Below are positions 23,601-35,594 of a DNA stretch of 64,000 nt, one piece after another; position 1 is the stretch's first letter, and every line of letters begins with the position of its first letter. The DNA is taken from positions 9,560,403 through 9,624,402 of the forward strand of contig OZ024790.1 in assembly GCA_964017065.1 (NCBI GenBank), given 5' to 3'. The translations under genes were made by a program, and so were the position numbers. Below the pieces are notes generated by a model. That model was not told where the DNA came from. It searched no databases and worked only from the letters and a program-made list of their open reading frames with translations. The stretch comes from Haliclona indistincta (taxonomy: Eukaryota; Porifera; Demospongiae; Haplosclerida; Chalinidae).

Positions 23601-24899
23601 AATCTTCCGACACCTTTGATCAGAAGATAGCCAAGTATCCTACACAGATTCGTGGATTCCAGAACCTCTTCGCCATGGTGGGTGTAGTAGAGACTGTACT
23701 GGAATGTGCTGATTTGTCACCTTGTCTTGCCGCTTGTAGGAAATCGACCCGGAGGTGTTCGACGAAAACGAGATTCAGAGTGAATTTACAGAGCCAGGTA
23801 AGACAAATCTTTGCTTTTATCAGACAGTGATCTTCTCAATACCTCAAGTGGTACATTATACCTCCCAGAGGTGACCTGTGATGGAATGATTGCGCTGAGA
23901 AAAAACCTTTTATCCCTGCCCAATTGTGGAAAATAGAATGTGTGAAATCGGTTTATTTACAGTGAAAATTGTTGCTTTCCCATCGATGGACGTGTACTTG
24001 CTGCACCACAAATATTTTCTCATATTTCTACCTCTTGTTAGATAGTTTATGACCCTTGTGTATGGTAATGGTATACGTATACATAATGTATTTGTCAAAA
24101 ACTGCCCAAATGAGCATGTGATTGTTTCTAGTGTCTTGTGATGCTCCATGATTTGGTGATGAAGTTTTGTTCTTTTTTTTTCTCAGTTCTTGGAATTCAA
24201 GGTCTGGCGAAGGAGCTCTTGCAAGATGTGGCAGGATCCCTCCCTGGGATCGATGAAGCTAAAAGCTTTATGCAAGTCATGGGGTAAGCTCCACATTATA
24301 GCGAGCTAAGCAATACCGTACTTCTTGCTTGTTATTGTCTAGTCTTGTTGAAGAGCTGAAGTTCTCTGTGGTTGTGTTCGACACTGCTCCAACTGGACAC
24401 ACTCTTCGCTTTCTTTCAATGCCTCAGTTATTTCAAAAAGGAATCGGCAAACTGACATCTCTCAAATCACAATTTGGTCCAATTTTCTCTTCTGTGAGCA
24501 AGCGCTAGCTAGATAACTACTAGCGAATCTCTCTTTCTGTGTAATAATTCACTTTTTTCAAATTCTCTTTTCTACCTGCAGCTATTGCCTGCCTTGGGTG
24601 TCACTGAAGACAGTGGTAGCCTCCATGCGAAAATGATGGAACGAATGCCGATTATAGAGAAAATACAAGCTGAGTTTCGAGACCCGGTAAGCTCTGTATA
24701 AAGTAGCGTTTTTACACATTTTTGCTCTTTGGCTCTGGTAGGATAAGTCTACTTTTGTGTGCGTGTGTATTCCTGAGTTCTTGTCGCTGTACGAGACAGA
24801 GCGTCTGGTTCAAGAGCTCACTAAGATGGATATTGATGTGCACAACATTGTTGTCAATCAGCTACTTAGACCAGAAAAGAGCCCTTCAGGTAAATGTTG

Positions 24900-25100
24900 G
24901 TCTTGAATGTTCAACTTCGTCAAAAATTTAATAAATTTGCTCTTGTTGTCTTCAAAATACATAAATCTGTCCTGGGCATCAAAATTAAACACAAATTTGA
25001 GTCATCAAAATACATAAAATTTGTGCTGGGTGTCAAAAATTTGAGAGGTCAAATTTGAGTCATTTGCCCAATTTTTGACCCTTCAAAATTTTCTGCTATT
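24900..25100. repeat. AT-rich imperfect repeats in the GET3 intron
   Basis: Imperfect repeats built on CATCAAAATACATAAA and TTTGAGTCAT occur in both orientations up to the transposon's left end. Their origin is unknown. Confidence 0.5.
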
Positions 25101-25350
25101 CAGTACACAACCAAGAGTATACGTGCCCGTTTCAGAAGTGATAGCGTATCGTTACTGATTTACGCGCTGTATCGTACGTGATGAGTAATCGGATGCGTTT
25201 CTGACCGAAGCCGACTTCTGAAATGGACTTGTATATCGTTGCTGTTACTGAGTTTGCTGTATCGCATTTGTATCGTGCTTCACTAAATATCGTGCATGAT
25301 TATCCTATCTGATACGCGTTGTAGCCGTCACGCGACAGATGCACATGATG
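25101..25350. promoter_or_regulatory. Left subterminal motif array of the transposon
   Basis: About five TATCGT hexamers in the same orientation occur between 25140 and 25300, mixed with CGTATCG, GATACG and CGTACGTGATG variants. Clustered subterminal motifs are the usual transposase-binding arrangement in CACTA-type and related elements. Binding here is inferred. Confidence 0.6.
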
Positions 25351-26354
25351 GACGCGGATAGACAGAGTTTGTTCTGTGTGATTTTGTATGATACTTTTTT
25401 TATTGACAATGCAGAGCTAAAACAAAAGGTGAAAGAGTTAGAAAACAAGATAAAGAAGATAAACAGTGAGAAAAATGCCCAGGAGAGAATGTATGATTAA
25501 ACATGAATCAAACTTTGTTGTTTTGTTGAATGAGTATCTGCATCAGCTAGTAGTAAAGTCAGCTGCACATAGATAATAGTCGTACGTTGAACACTAAGCT
25601 ATTCATTATTTCAGGTACATTGATCTGATGAATCGACTAAAGTGTCAGCTGGGTGAAAGAAGATGGGAAATCAATCATTTAAAATTAATGATCAGTCGTG
25701 GGACGAATAGGTGAGATGATTCTACAAATGTGTTTGTAATAATTTTTGTGAATTATAATTCAGAAAGGAAAACCAAGTAGCTGCTGACGACTCAGAACCA
25801 TCTCCTAAGAAATGGTATGTGTATCTGTACATTTTGCTGATTTCAGTGCCTTTCCTTGAACTGAACTTCACGTACAGCTGTGTTCAGAGTGAGGAGTGCC
25901 TTCCCAAAAGGTATTCAGCTACTTATGTGCACATGATGAGTGTTTGCAACTTGCATTTATAGTTCTGCTTTATCTGAGCCTTCAAGCAATAAGAAAACGG
26001 AAACTGAAGGTAAATATTTTAGGATTACCCAGCACTAAAATTTCAAAGCATAATTTTTATTTAGAATTGTGTGAGAAGGCTGGATTGCCCAAATACCCTT
26101 GTAAGATCAATTTTAGAAAAAAAGCTGATAGAGCCAAGCTTCCAGCTACTCCTTGTGACGATTGCGCATTGGTTAGTAATTGTCTCGTGCATGCATGTTG
26201 TTATAATTTTTTGAACACTGCAGTGGTACTCAGGTGGAGATGGAATCAAAAGAAAGACTATGTTTGATACATGTAAACATAGAGAATTACACCCAGCCCC
26301 ACAAGAGGACTATTCTATGTGGGACATAAGCTTTCCTGATAGTGATAGTGACTG
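25345..26354 (+). CDS. Transposon-borne protein with CtIP/RBBP8 (Sae2)-like C-terminal domain
   Basis: Seven exons fit with consistent phases: about 25345-25488 (possible start MMDADRQSLF), 25617-25711, 25764-25814, 25879-25911, 25962-26007, 26065-26171 and 26223-26354. The product has about 200 residues. The N-terminus is a charged coiled coil (ELKQKVKELENKIKKINSEK), as in CtIP dimerisation regions. A short low-complexity linker follows. The C-terminus reads KKADRAKLPATPCDDCALWY, then FDTCKHRELHPAP and MWDISFPDSDSD. This matches the CtIP/Sae2 C-terminal layout: basic start, CxxC, aromatic, C-x-x-H-R-like, P-rich, then a W-x-x-x-FP end. CtIP family proteins activate MRE11-RAD50-NBS1 for DNA-end resection. 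The usual long central region is missing. The start codon is tentative. Confidence 0.7.
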
Positions 26355-26461
26355 ATTATTGATGAGTTTCTGGGTTTGAATTGATCATCAAAATTACCAT
26401 AATTCAAATTAAATAAACATGTTTCACATCATGTGCACAAACTAAGTTATGCATGAAATGA

Positions 26462-27672
26462 TCAAATATCGAAGGAGTACTGCAGAAAGCCGTTATCATG
26501 GTCATCATTTTGCTCGATTTCTTGCACTGTATCTTCAGCAGTCGGCTGTTGCTGTGTAAAATACTGTCTGTCCTCCTCCTCTATAATTTTGATCTCTTCT
26601 TCGGAGGGGGTTCCCCTTGGAGGATACGTAGCATTCAGCCATTCTTTGAAGTTTGCCCAAAACTTCTCTTGGTGGTTTACAGTGGACCTAACATACTTCC
26701 TCTGTGATAAAAATGATTACACATCATAATTATTATAGTTCATGTATAAACATACCAGTACAAGTAGATTTCTAGTGTAAGCAGTTCTTCTAGAATCTGG
26801 CGCCTTTAAATATGTCATAATTATGCCGACCAAAACATCTGTCGTCAATTTGCCCATGTTCTGGCACGGTGCTATTCCCAATACCTATTGAAGGCAGTAA
26901 TTTTTATTCTATTATAAATTAATATCCTTACTCGACGCCTCTCTTCGGTTCGGAAGGTTGATGTCATTTTCTTGACGTACTTCAAGGCAATCTCATATTT
27001 ATTAATGTCTTGACATTCTCCTTTCAATACTGTCCTTACAACTTTCTATGAGTATAATTATTTCACAAAATTCAATGCAAAAACAGTGGCATATCTTTTA
27101 TATATAGCTCACGGCAAGATTCTCTGCGGATATTTCTCTCTCAATCGAATTACAATAGAAAGCTGCCACACCGGAACGGAGAGGTGCCTGCAAACATGTT
27201 CACTATGTAAATTTATTAGCATAGTTGGGGCTTATAATACCTCAAAGCCACTTTCCTTGAGACTGAAACTGTTTTTCACTGTTTGCTGCACTAGTCGGTG
27301 CAACTCTTCCAGGACCCTCTTTATTTCCGTCACATCTTGCTCAAGCTTAGCTTGGTTAGCTTCTAGAGCATTAAACTTCTGGCTTTGACTAGCTGTTTTG
27401 GCAGCAATAAAATCCATGACAGGAAACAGGGCGTGAGCTCGTGCTGCTGCCGACAGTTCGATTCGATCTCGCGCGGGTCGATCGGCCATAGGTAGATTAT
27501 GGTCTACATGTAAAAATATCAGTACCAAGATAAACATTACCAAAACCGAGTACACTTTACCTGCAGTAAAAATAGTTTCTATTTCCCCAAGCTTTGCCTT
27601 TGGTGGGTAGCAGCTGCTCGTGGTCACACGTGTTTGCTGCGCGTAAATCTTTTGCGCAACTTCAAGGGGCAT
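26462..27672 (-). CDS. Transposon-borne unknown protein with central coiled coil
   Basis: Six exons on the minus strand join in phase: about 27672-27561, 27507-27242, 27190-27107, 27048-26931, 26887-26756 and 26704-26462. The product is about 300 residues. The start MPLEVAQKIYAQQ is followed by a helical segment (NALEANQAKLEQDVTEIKRV) predicted to be coiled coil. Then come a mixed basic region, a helical C-terminal part (YLKAPDSRRTAYTRNLLVLR; EKFWANFKEWLNATYPPRG) and an acidic tail. I do not recognise the family. Its start lies 11 bp from the transposase start on the other strand, implying a shared divergent promoter. By position an accessory role in transposition is possible. Nothing in the sequence names a function. 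A start further upstream (27714) is possible. Confidence 0.7.
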
Positions 27673-27683
27673 GCTCGACTGTA

Positions 27684-30600
27684 ATGGCGTCTTGCTACTC
27701 CAGTGAGTATACAATTCAGGATATATTGCTGCTTGCAGGTATCATTTTCTTGCAGACTTCTACTGTGACATCTGTGAGACTGACCTCTCATTCAAATCCA
27801 AATATGATCGTCATATCCGAACAAAGCGACACCAGCAACTGGCTCTATCAACTGAAACAGACCATGAAGCAACTGTTGAAGAAATGGCAGATGACGATGG
27901 TTTTGATTCAGGGCATGACTCGGTGCCAGTTACTTCTCCTCTTCATTATGAGGTATTATAATGACAATCATGAGTCGTGATGATATACTAAGCTAAATTA
28001 TAAAGCATGGTGATGAATCAGACAGCGATGATGACTACAATTATGAATGGGACTTTCAAATTCTAAGTGAAAACTCAACTTTCAATGTTCGTTACATAAT
28101 TGCTTGTTTTCATGTATAATAGACGAAGAAGAAGACTCTGAGATCTTGGAGAATTTGATGGTCGTTGGAGATAATGATGCTGACTATTCACCATTTCCTT
28201 CTAGAATCTTCTCTCTAATTTACATGCTTACACATGGAAATCGACCAATGGTAAGCATTGGTTGGGACTAAAGCTTAGTTAATTTGTTTAAATTTCTTAA
28301 ATAGGGTGAAAGTAACCTAAAGTTCATTCTATTTGTAATGAAACAGCTTGATCCTACTACACCCAGTCTTGATGATATCAAGAAATTTAAACTCCCTGGG
28401 TTTGTACCACCAATGAAGGTATAATGTTACATGGGCATTGTGTACTGCATTTTTACAAATCAAACAGTGTTGTGCACAAGATGGTACTCCTTTTTACATG
28501 AACCTGCCTTCTACAATTCTAAAGCATTGTCTTCAAAATCCAATGACTGCTAAAATGTTGGTGCGATATCCAATTGTTGCAAAAGGAAGCTTACGGTGCA
28601 TAATTCTTATAGTGTATAGCTACTTCATGAGCATAGCAACTTTTATATAGGGAGTTGTTTCATGGTGAACGGTGGCACAACAATTATCAAGCTCAAATGA
28701 CATCAACAAAATCTATTCACATTTTTGTTGGTGATTTTGTTACCCATGTGCACTCGACTCTGGGAATTGTATTGGGAAAAGTTCTGAAGCTATTTCAAAT
28801 GGTATGTGAAATCGTGTGTATGCCTAAGTAGTGATAATATTATTACAATAGGAAGAAAATGAAACAGTGTACATAAGAGTGGAGCTGGTGCTAACTTTAG
28901 ACCAGTTGTGGATGTTATATCCAAATGCGACAGTTCTTAATGTTGACGATGAAACTCTGGTCATCTGCAATGTCGACACCATTTCTGCAGATTCAGTCAT
29001 AGATATTTCAAATCCTCCCACTCATTTGCTACGATTGGATTGCACTTATAGTGTACCTATTGTTCAACCTTTGAATTTCAAGGTGCATTAGTTTTTTGTC
29101 AAGATAATTCTTATGCCCTGCTTTTAGGAATATGATGAATACACTACAAGACACCGTCTTAGATCCATTGGTTGCCCAATAGTAGTAGCACCAATTGTAT
29201 TGTATTCGGATGATACTAGTGGCAACAGGTCAAAAAAATGGAATAAGTTTGACCAATGGTGTGTTACACTTGCTGGACTGCCGATTAAAGAAGCAAGAAA
29301 GTTTGAACATATACACTTCGTCGCATGTTCGAATACTTTATCAGCAATGCAAATGACTCGTCCTTTGGTTGATGATCTAAAACGTCTTGAGGAGGGTGTT
29401 TATGTGTATGATGCCTTTTTGCAAACACGTGTTTTATTATTAGCTCCTGTTCTTTGTGCACTGTGCGACAATGTCAGGGCATCAGAGATACTGAGTCACT
29501 TGGGCAGCCGAGCAAAATTCCTTTGCAGAAAGTGCATGGTAATTCTGATTATGTTATTATTGTATAGTCATGACACTGCTATTATCTTATGGTAGGCAAG
29601 TACAGCAAATCCTCATTCCATTGGTCAGCTACGAACAAAACAGTTAGCAATACAACAACGAGATGAGATTTCAACCAAAGATACTGCCAAAGCTAAAGCT
29701 GAAACTAGGACGGCATGTGGCATGAAAGAAGATCAAAATCACTTGATGGAATTGTCCGTGGATTTTTTTTCGTAAGTTTATTGTAAAGTATAACCTCCGC
29801 TAATGTCTGGTCATTTTACATTATTGCAGATCAACACCAGTTGAGGTGCTTCACACAGTTCTTCTGGGAGCATGTAAATATATGATCAAATCATTTATGA
29901 GCACTTGCTCCTCTGAGAGGAAAAAAGAGATTTTAGCTAGAATGGCCGCCTTCCCATATTGTGGATTTCCAGTTAAGGTACAGTGTACACGAAAACATTT
30001 GCAATCTCATTATTGCTTTTAAGGTGCATGGAAATATTTGTTATTACTATCAATCCTTCGTCGGCCGTGACTTCAAGGCATGGATGCAGATGGCAATCTT
30101 TGTTCTTAAGCCTTATCTAACTGTTGAAGCGAAAAAATGCTGGTTATTGCTTTCAAAGGTATACTCAATAAAATAATAATTTAATTTTAATGCCGTATAG
30201 ATTTTTCAGATTGCATATGGCCTTCCTGTACTCAAATCTAGTATCACTGACTTCAAGCTTACCTGCCAGCAATTTGTCAGCTGTGTGGCAGAACTTATGC
30301 CTGCCTATGCAAAGCGCTTGAAAGTACATTTACTTCTACATTTGCCTGAAGACATTCTAGAATTTGGATCACCTGCTTGTTTCAATACCGAGAGGTTAGC
30401 ATTATAATCTCATATGACTATGTCACTAATGAAATTTCATGTAGGTATGAGTCCTTTAACTCTATTATGCGGGCTAGGAACATTTATGGAAATAAACAAG
30501 CTCCAAGTCGAGACATAGCTACAAATCTAGCTGTGCTTGAATATCTTCGCTATATTTGTTCTGGAGGATTTTATGACAATGGAAACAGGTGATTCAAATT

Positions 30601-31408
30601 ACAACTATTATTATTATAGCAGTTGATGTTATTATACTATAGCAGTGGAGCAGGCTTGCGCCAACTGTATTGCACCAGTCAAGTGCAACAATTCATAAAC
30701 AGCAACAGCTTAAAAGATGAAAAAGCTATTTACTACCCTGGAGCTTTACGAAAGGTTAGTTCGCATTTTCATAGCATTATGACTTCTCCTTGTAGCTCCC
30801 ACATAACACTCATCCTGGCAAGCTACTTTCCATTGGCTTGCGCACTTGCTTTGATAAGCAAACAAGAAGGCTAAGAGAAGTCAACTGCTCTTTTCACCTC
30901 CCTCCATTTGTTTCTTTTAGCTCAGAAGTTTTAGAGTATGGTGCTGTAGTAGCTCAGAGTGGTGACTTAAGCGATGCTGGTGACTTTGTCATGACAACTG
31001 ATGAGAAAGTTAGTTAATAATTATAGCTATGATTATGTCATGTGTTTTTCAATTACCTAGGTGAAGCTAGGTGTTCTTTTGTGTTGTGTACGGATCGATG
31101 AATCAAACCATGGTATGTGTCTGGTTCAAAAGCTGGAATCTCTTCTCGCACCAAGTGGAGTGCCAGTTCTTAATGATTTAGATTGTCCGCTATTGCTACT
31201 AACACAAGAGATACACGGGATTGGTCCACAGAGCATTTCCAAGTCGGTGTCAATTGTTCACGAGTGTACTAATTCTTGTGTTCTTGTTGAATGTACGGCT
31301 CAGTGTGACATGGAAAGAGAGCAAGTGGAAAAGACCAAGCTGGTGTATAAGCATGACTTTTCTAACAATCTCTTCTGTTACAATGTTTTTTGTATATCAA
31401 ACAATTGA
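27684..31408 (+). CDS. Large transposase with N-terminal C2H2 zinc finger (fungal-like family)
   Basis: This is a spliced gene of about 15 exons: 27684-27702, 27756-27952, 28006-28067, 28122-28251 and onward, ending at 31408. The N-terminus has one C2H2 finger (FYCDICETDLSFKSKYDRHI, then RTKRHQ) followed by an acidic stretch. The body contains GDFVTHVHSTLG, a DDTSGNRSKKWNKF segment, and SSTPVEVLHTVLLGACKY. Further on are the FVGRDFKAWMQMAIFVL block, HLLLHLPEDILEFGSPACFN, and YESFNSIMRARNIYGNKQAP followed by SRDIA. This ordered set resembles very large transposase-like proteins that I associate with basidiomycete cut-and-paste elements. The catalytic residues could not be assigned. The frame is open through every exon checked, so the element may be recent. 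Confidence 0.75.
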
Positions 31409-31499
31409 TTTTTTGGCTTTTTCTAATAAACAATTACAATCTGTAAATGCGACGATTCGCTATTCTCTGTATCGTGGTGAAAGCGGTATGATTCATACA

Positions 31500-31702
31500 T
31501 GTAAACCAACTGTATCGTAACGATACCTACATTACGATACGCCTACACACCCGATTCGTTTCTGTAACACGCCAGTTACAGTGCGTAGGCTACATTCTTA
31601 AACGGACCATTGCCCAAAATGCACGATACGATATGTGTCAAACAGTTGTGATACGTACCGATATCAGACACGAATCGTACAGTAGCACTTGGTTGTGTAC
31701 TG
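31500..31702. promoter_or_regulatory. Right subterminal motif array of the transposon
   Basis: About four ACGATA and one TATCGT occur between 31514 and 31690 (TATCGTAACGATACC, ATTACGATACG, GCACGATACGATATG). These are mostly in opposite orientation to the left-end copies, as expected for symmetric transposase-binding arrays. Confidence 0.6.
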
Positions 31703-32107
31703 GACAGAGCCTGATACAGCTGCTATGTATTACAAGTTGTTCCTTGAGTGCTCCCACAGTCAATAATTTCACAAAGTAACATCACTGTAGTCTCTAAACA
31801 CTAATTCTTTTCTCTTTCAGGTGAAATTTTATGTAAGATGTGTGCAGCTAGACATCGGCTGCAATCAAAGTATTTAGAACAGGTTTGAAACTTTCTCCTT
31901 TTGTTTTACGATAAATTAATTTTAGTTCCCTCTCTCTCTCTGGTTTAGGTTACAGAGTTGTATGAGGATTTCCATGTCACCGAGTGTCCACTGCTGGAGG
32001 ACGAGGTCAGAGGGAGAGAGCAAGTCGAGAAGTTCTCTAAGCTACTCACCAGAGACTCATCTGCTAAGGCAGCTACCACAAAAAGTAGCAGCAGAAGACA
32101 AACATAA

Positions 32108-32535
32108 TTTATTATGAGTGCCTGTAATCAATCGTTCTCACCAGTTTTTGTATTTTCGTGTCAGTAGTGTTGTGTTCTATGAATCGAAATAACATATGCT
32201 AGTGCTGATTTGTGTGTTGGTAATAGAGCGCAGTGATTTGACGTTGAGATGGTGCTGTGTAGAAGTGCAGGAGATTTATTATGTAGCTCCAGTCTTTACT
32301 ACAGTTGAGGCTTGCTAATCCAGACAGAATGATTTTCTTGTGCTTGTAGTTCATGGACCAATCTAAACACTTGAAGCACACATTCAGTTCCTCTATCTGC
32401 ATTTCAGAACTTTGAATTGATGGGTTCCAATTATACAAGCAAAGATTATTCGCTAGTACTGTCAATAGAAATTAAATTTTAATAAAAAAATTATAAAAAT
32501 AGTAGTTTCATTGTAGACTTGTGAACCTGAAACTA
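32108..32535. other. Convergent 3' flank between GET3 and the sulfatase
   Basis: No gene is recognised. GET3 ends at 32107 and the minus-strand sulfatase stop is at 32536. AT-rich sequence near 32475-32500 could hold polyadenylation signals, including AATAAA-like strings (AATTAAATTTTAATAAAA). Confidence 0.5.
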
Positions 32536-35500
32536 CTAGTGATGGTTAACGGGTGGAGATGGTGTTCTTAGCTGCCTGCACGCCAGACCACTACACTTGT
32601 AGAGATTGTCAATCGCAGCCTAAAAAATAGTGGAAAAAACAGTTGCAGGTGCATATGAGAGAGGAACTAGAGCTAACTCACCTCCATGTTCGTCTTCTGT
32701 GATGGTGAAAGAACAGCTGCCATATTTTTCACTTGCCAAGGATCCTATTGGGACAAAAACAAAGACTTATTTTTTACAGTGAAAGATGACAACAACTATA
32801 CTGTAGATTAGCATAACAGTAAATTTTACCACAGACGCACATATGCAAAAAGTGTAGTGTCTAATGTATGTCAATTTTTGTTGCTAAGATAAACATTTTA
32901 AAACATTCTATTTTGATGTGCTCAAACTATTTTTTGCAAATAAAAAAATTAAAATAAAAAACATTTCCCAATCCGAAATTATCGGAAATTATTTGGTAAA
33001 AGGTGAAAGTTTCTGAATGTTTTATTGTTGTTCTGTATGTCAATAGTCTACCTCAGTGATGTTATAATACTCAATATAGTACTGTTGACTAGGATCGATC
33101 GGAAATGAATCATTCTTGAAGAATCTCGCGTAGAGGAAATCTCGATTGTCAGCTCCACCAGATCGCATCGCAAGAAACGTATTGTTGCTACAATCTGCAC
33201 GAACAAAATCACGTGATCACAAAATATGACAAATTTGAAAAAGCTAACCATGTAAAAATCCACTGTCCATGAATCCATCTACTCCACCTTCTCCATAGTA
33301 TTCAACCAGAAACTGGTACCCTGTCTACAGTATACAGCTTTGTCGTTATCTTTTCTCTATCTTTCTCACACCTGGTCAGTCTCGCTCTCTGTCTTCATCA
33401 GCGACTCCTTTAAAGATAGCCCGTCCATGTCATCAGGAACAGAAGCGCCTGCTAGATCGAGTATAGTAGGTGCCTACAGTAGAGAAGAATCAAACATAAA
33501 TTATGATATTGTTCTGCTCGCAAAATTTAAAAGATACTAGCTCTACGCCTATTGTACTACTGGTTGTAAAAATGATTCTCTTTTGACATTCAACCTCATG
33601 CATGTAGTATAAAGGCTGGTTTGCAGTAGCCTGCGCTACAGTATAATTGAAATTTTGGAGAATGATACAGATTTTGCGTTTTGATGAATTTTATTTTGGC
33701 GCCCAGCGCCAGGCTCACATATTACTTTAATAGATTCTGGCGAATGCTCAACAATTTGCTAAAATCACCAAATTTTAGTCCACCAAAATTTTTATGCTAT
33801 GTTGTGTCAATGCAATGCAGACAAAGAATTTTTTTTTCATTTCTGCATCACGTTGCGTAATGATACAAACGCACTGTGTAAAGCAGACTATAAACTCACT
33901 ATATCAATGTTCAATGCTAGATCAGGTGTGCTAGTGTTGGGAGCAATGCCTGGTCCAGTCACTATCAGTGGTACTCTGATGTCTTCATCGTATGGCTGCC
34001 GCTTCTCTCCTTGCTGGTTAAACTGACCAAGATGGTAGCCTGGATCAAAACGACAAGAGAGGAGAAGATTACAGCAACTGAGAATAGATGCACCAAGACC
34101 TCTAGTAAGTAAGCATCTACAGAGTGTCTACATATACACAGCGTGGGAATGACTATCGTGACTGTGTGGAAGGTCAAGAATTACCATGATCACTGTTGTA
34201 TATGATGTAGGTATTGTTCAAAAGACCATTCTTCTGCAATTGAATGGAAACAGGTAATGGTTAGCTATTTCACACACGCACACACACTGCTTACATCTAA
34301 GCTAGCAACCACTGCTGCTACAAGATCATCCACTGACTGAAGTGTGCGTAACCGGTTACGATAGAGGTCATCAATAGCTTCAGTCACCTCTTCAGTTAGA
34401 CTAGGAGTGCCTAGGAGGATCAGATAATGAGGGATATGCTTCAACAACTTCAAACTAGATTACACCACATGACATGCTGTATTACACATGACAAAGTAGT
34501 GTGTGCTTACACCAAGATAGCAATGCTTGTATTACTACGGTCTATAGCCTCGTCCCCAGGCTCTCTCTATCGTCTGCCGCCGCATTTCATCACCCACGCA
34601 TAATTGAAATCGCTGCCAGACAGCCTGGAGACGAGGCTACTATAGAACTTGCCTATTCCCCAGTATACTATAGTACATCACATAGCTGCACACACCATCA
34701 GATATGATCCAATGTTTGTCAGTGCTGTTTACACCATAAGATGGTGTCCGCGGTGCTTTTAGGTCGATGAACAGCTCAGCATATTGGGGAGCAGGTGTCG
34801 CCGGTCTGTGAGGGGCCGGAGGGGCTATATACAGAAACATTGGTGTCCCTTTCTGCTTGTAGGCAGCAGTGTTGTCATCGATGAAGAAGGTAGCTTGCTG
34901 GGAGATCCAGTCGGTGAAATAATCCTGGTTATAGTCATCACCCATGTGGAACCCCTCCCCATTCCAAGATACATTGTAGTTCAAATACTTACTGCAGACA
35001 ATGGAGCGTAAAAATTATTATGAAACTGATGCCAAAGTTTTAAACTGGTGGTAGCTATAACGTTCCCAACCCATACAAAGAGTGTTGGGCTCGACCAGCG
35101 AAAAATTCAGGGTTTCATCTAGTGTCGCTTGCCTCTTTTGAGTCATACGCTAGTATTTTTTCGCTCCTCAATTTTATGGAACAAAGCAATTTTCTCTAAT
35201 TGGAACAATTTCTGAACTACAGTGGAACCCCTCTTAGCGGACACCCCTCATCCCTCTATAATGGACACTTACTGAATCCCAAATATAACCCACATAATGT
35301 ATAATAAACCCCTGACCAGAGGACACCCTCTCTGCAATGGACGATTTTTGTTGGTCCCAATGGTGTACACCTTAGAGAGGTTCCACTGTTTGTATCTTTT
35401 ACATTATAATGTACCAACATTATATTCACCTGTTTCCCATGAGAGCGAACCAGTATTTCCAGCCTGGTGGGATGTAATCTAGACCAACTCCAGTACCACT

Positions 35501-35556
35501 CTCGCCATAGTGATTGAGATACTTTCCTAGCACAAATAAAAACACTTGTTGACACA

Positions 35557-35594
<38 letters not shown>

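Larger units (their letters stand above)
25101..31702 (+). mobile_element. 6.6-kb three-gene cut-and-paste transposon inside a GET3 intron
   Basis: The ends are exact 15-bp inverted repeats, CAGTACACAACCAAG at 25101-25115 and CTTGGTTGTGTACTG at 31688-31702. Within about 300 bp of each end lie clustered TATCGT/ACGATA motifs. Between them are three spliced genes: a CtIP-C-terminal-domain protein (+), an unknown coiled-coil protein (-) and a large transposase (+). GET3 exons resume correctly on both sides, so the whole block is an insertion. No exact target duplication abuts these ends. CTGCTAT occurs just outside the left end (25094-25100) and again at about 31720, so the true right edge could lie slightly further out. 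The superfamily is uncertain. The transposase resembles large transposases found in basidiomycete genomes. Confidence 0.85.
23600..32107 (+). pseudogene. GET3/ASNA1 (TRC40) ATPase, 5'-truncated, with a transposon in one intron
   Basis: These exons encode the tail-anchored-protein targeting ATPase from a point just after the Walker A region. 23600-23674 reads SDTFDQKIAKYPTQIRGFQN; 23741-23802 has EIDPEVFDENE; 24187-24282 has LPGIDEAKSFMQVMG. 24349-24493 has [15 protein letters not shown], the family's signature; 24583-24687 and 24742-24889 follow, the latter with [16 protein letters not shown] and HNIVVNQL. After a 6.9-kb intron, 31821-31880 gives ILCKMCAARHRLQSKYLEQ with the zinc-binding CxxC. 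The final exon ends at 32107 ([19 protein letters not shown]). The P-loop exon (GKGGVGKT) is absent, replaced by GH31 sequence, so ATPase function is unlikely here. The other exons look uninterrupted. Exon limits are approximate. Confidence 0.85.

Noticed and set aside
23555..23674. Functional GH31-GET3 fusion protein
   Set aside because: The GH31 reading frame and the GET3 frame differ at the junction, so the signal-peptide frame stops shortly after it.
25101..31702. A clean 3-bp or 8-bp target-site duplication for the large transposon
   Set aside because: Bases directly outside the 15-bp repeats (ATT and GAC) do not match. The CTGCTAT match is offset by 17 bp on the right side, so no duplication is claimed.
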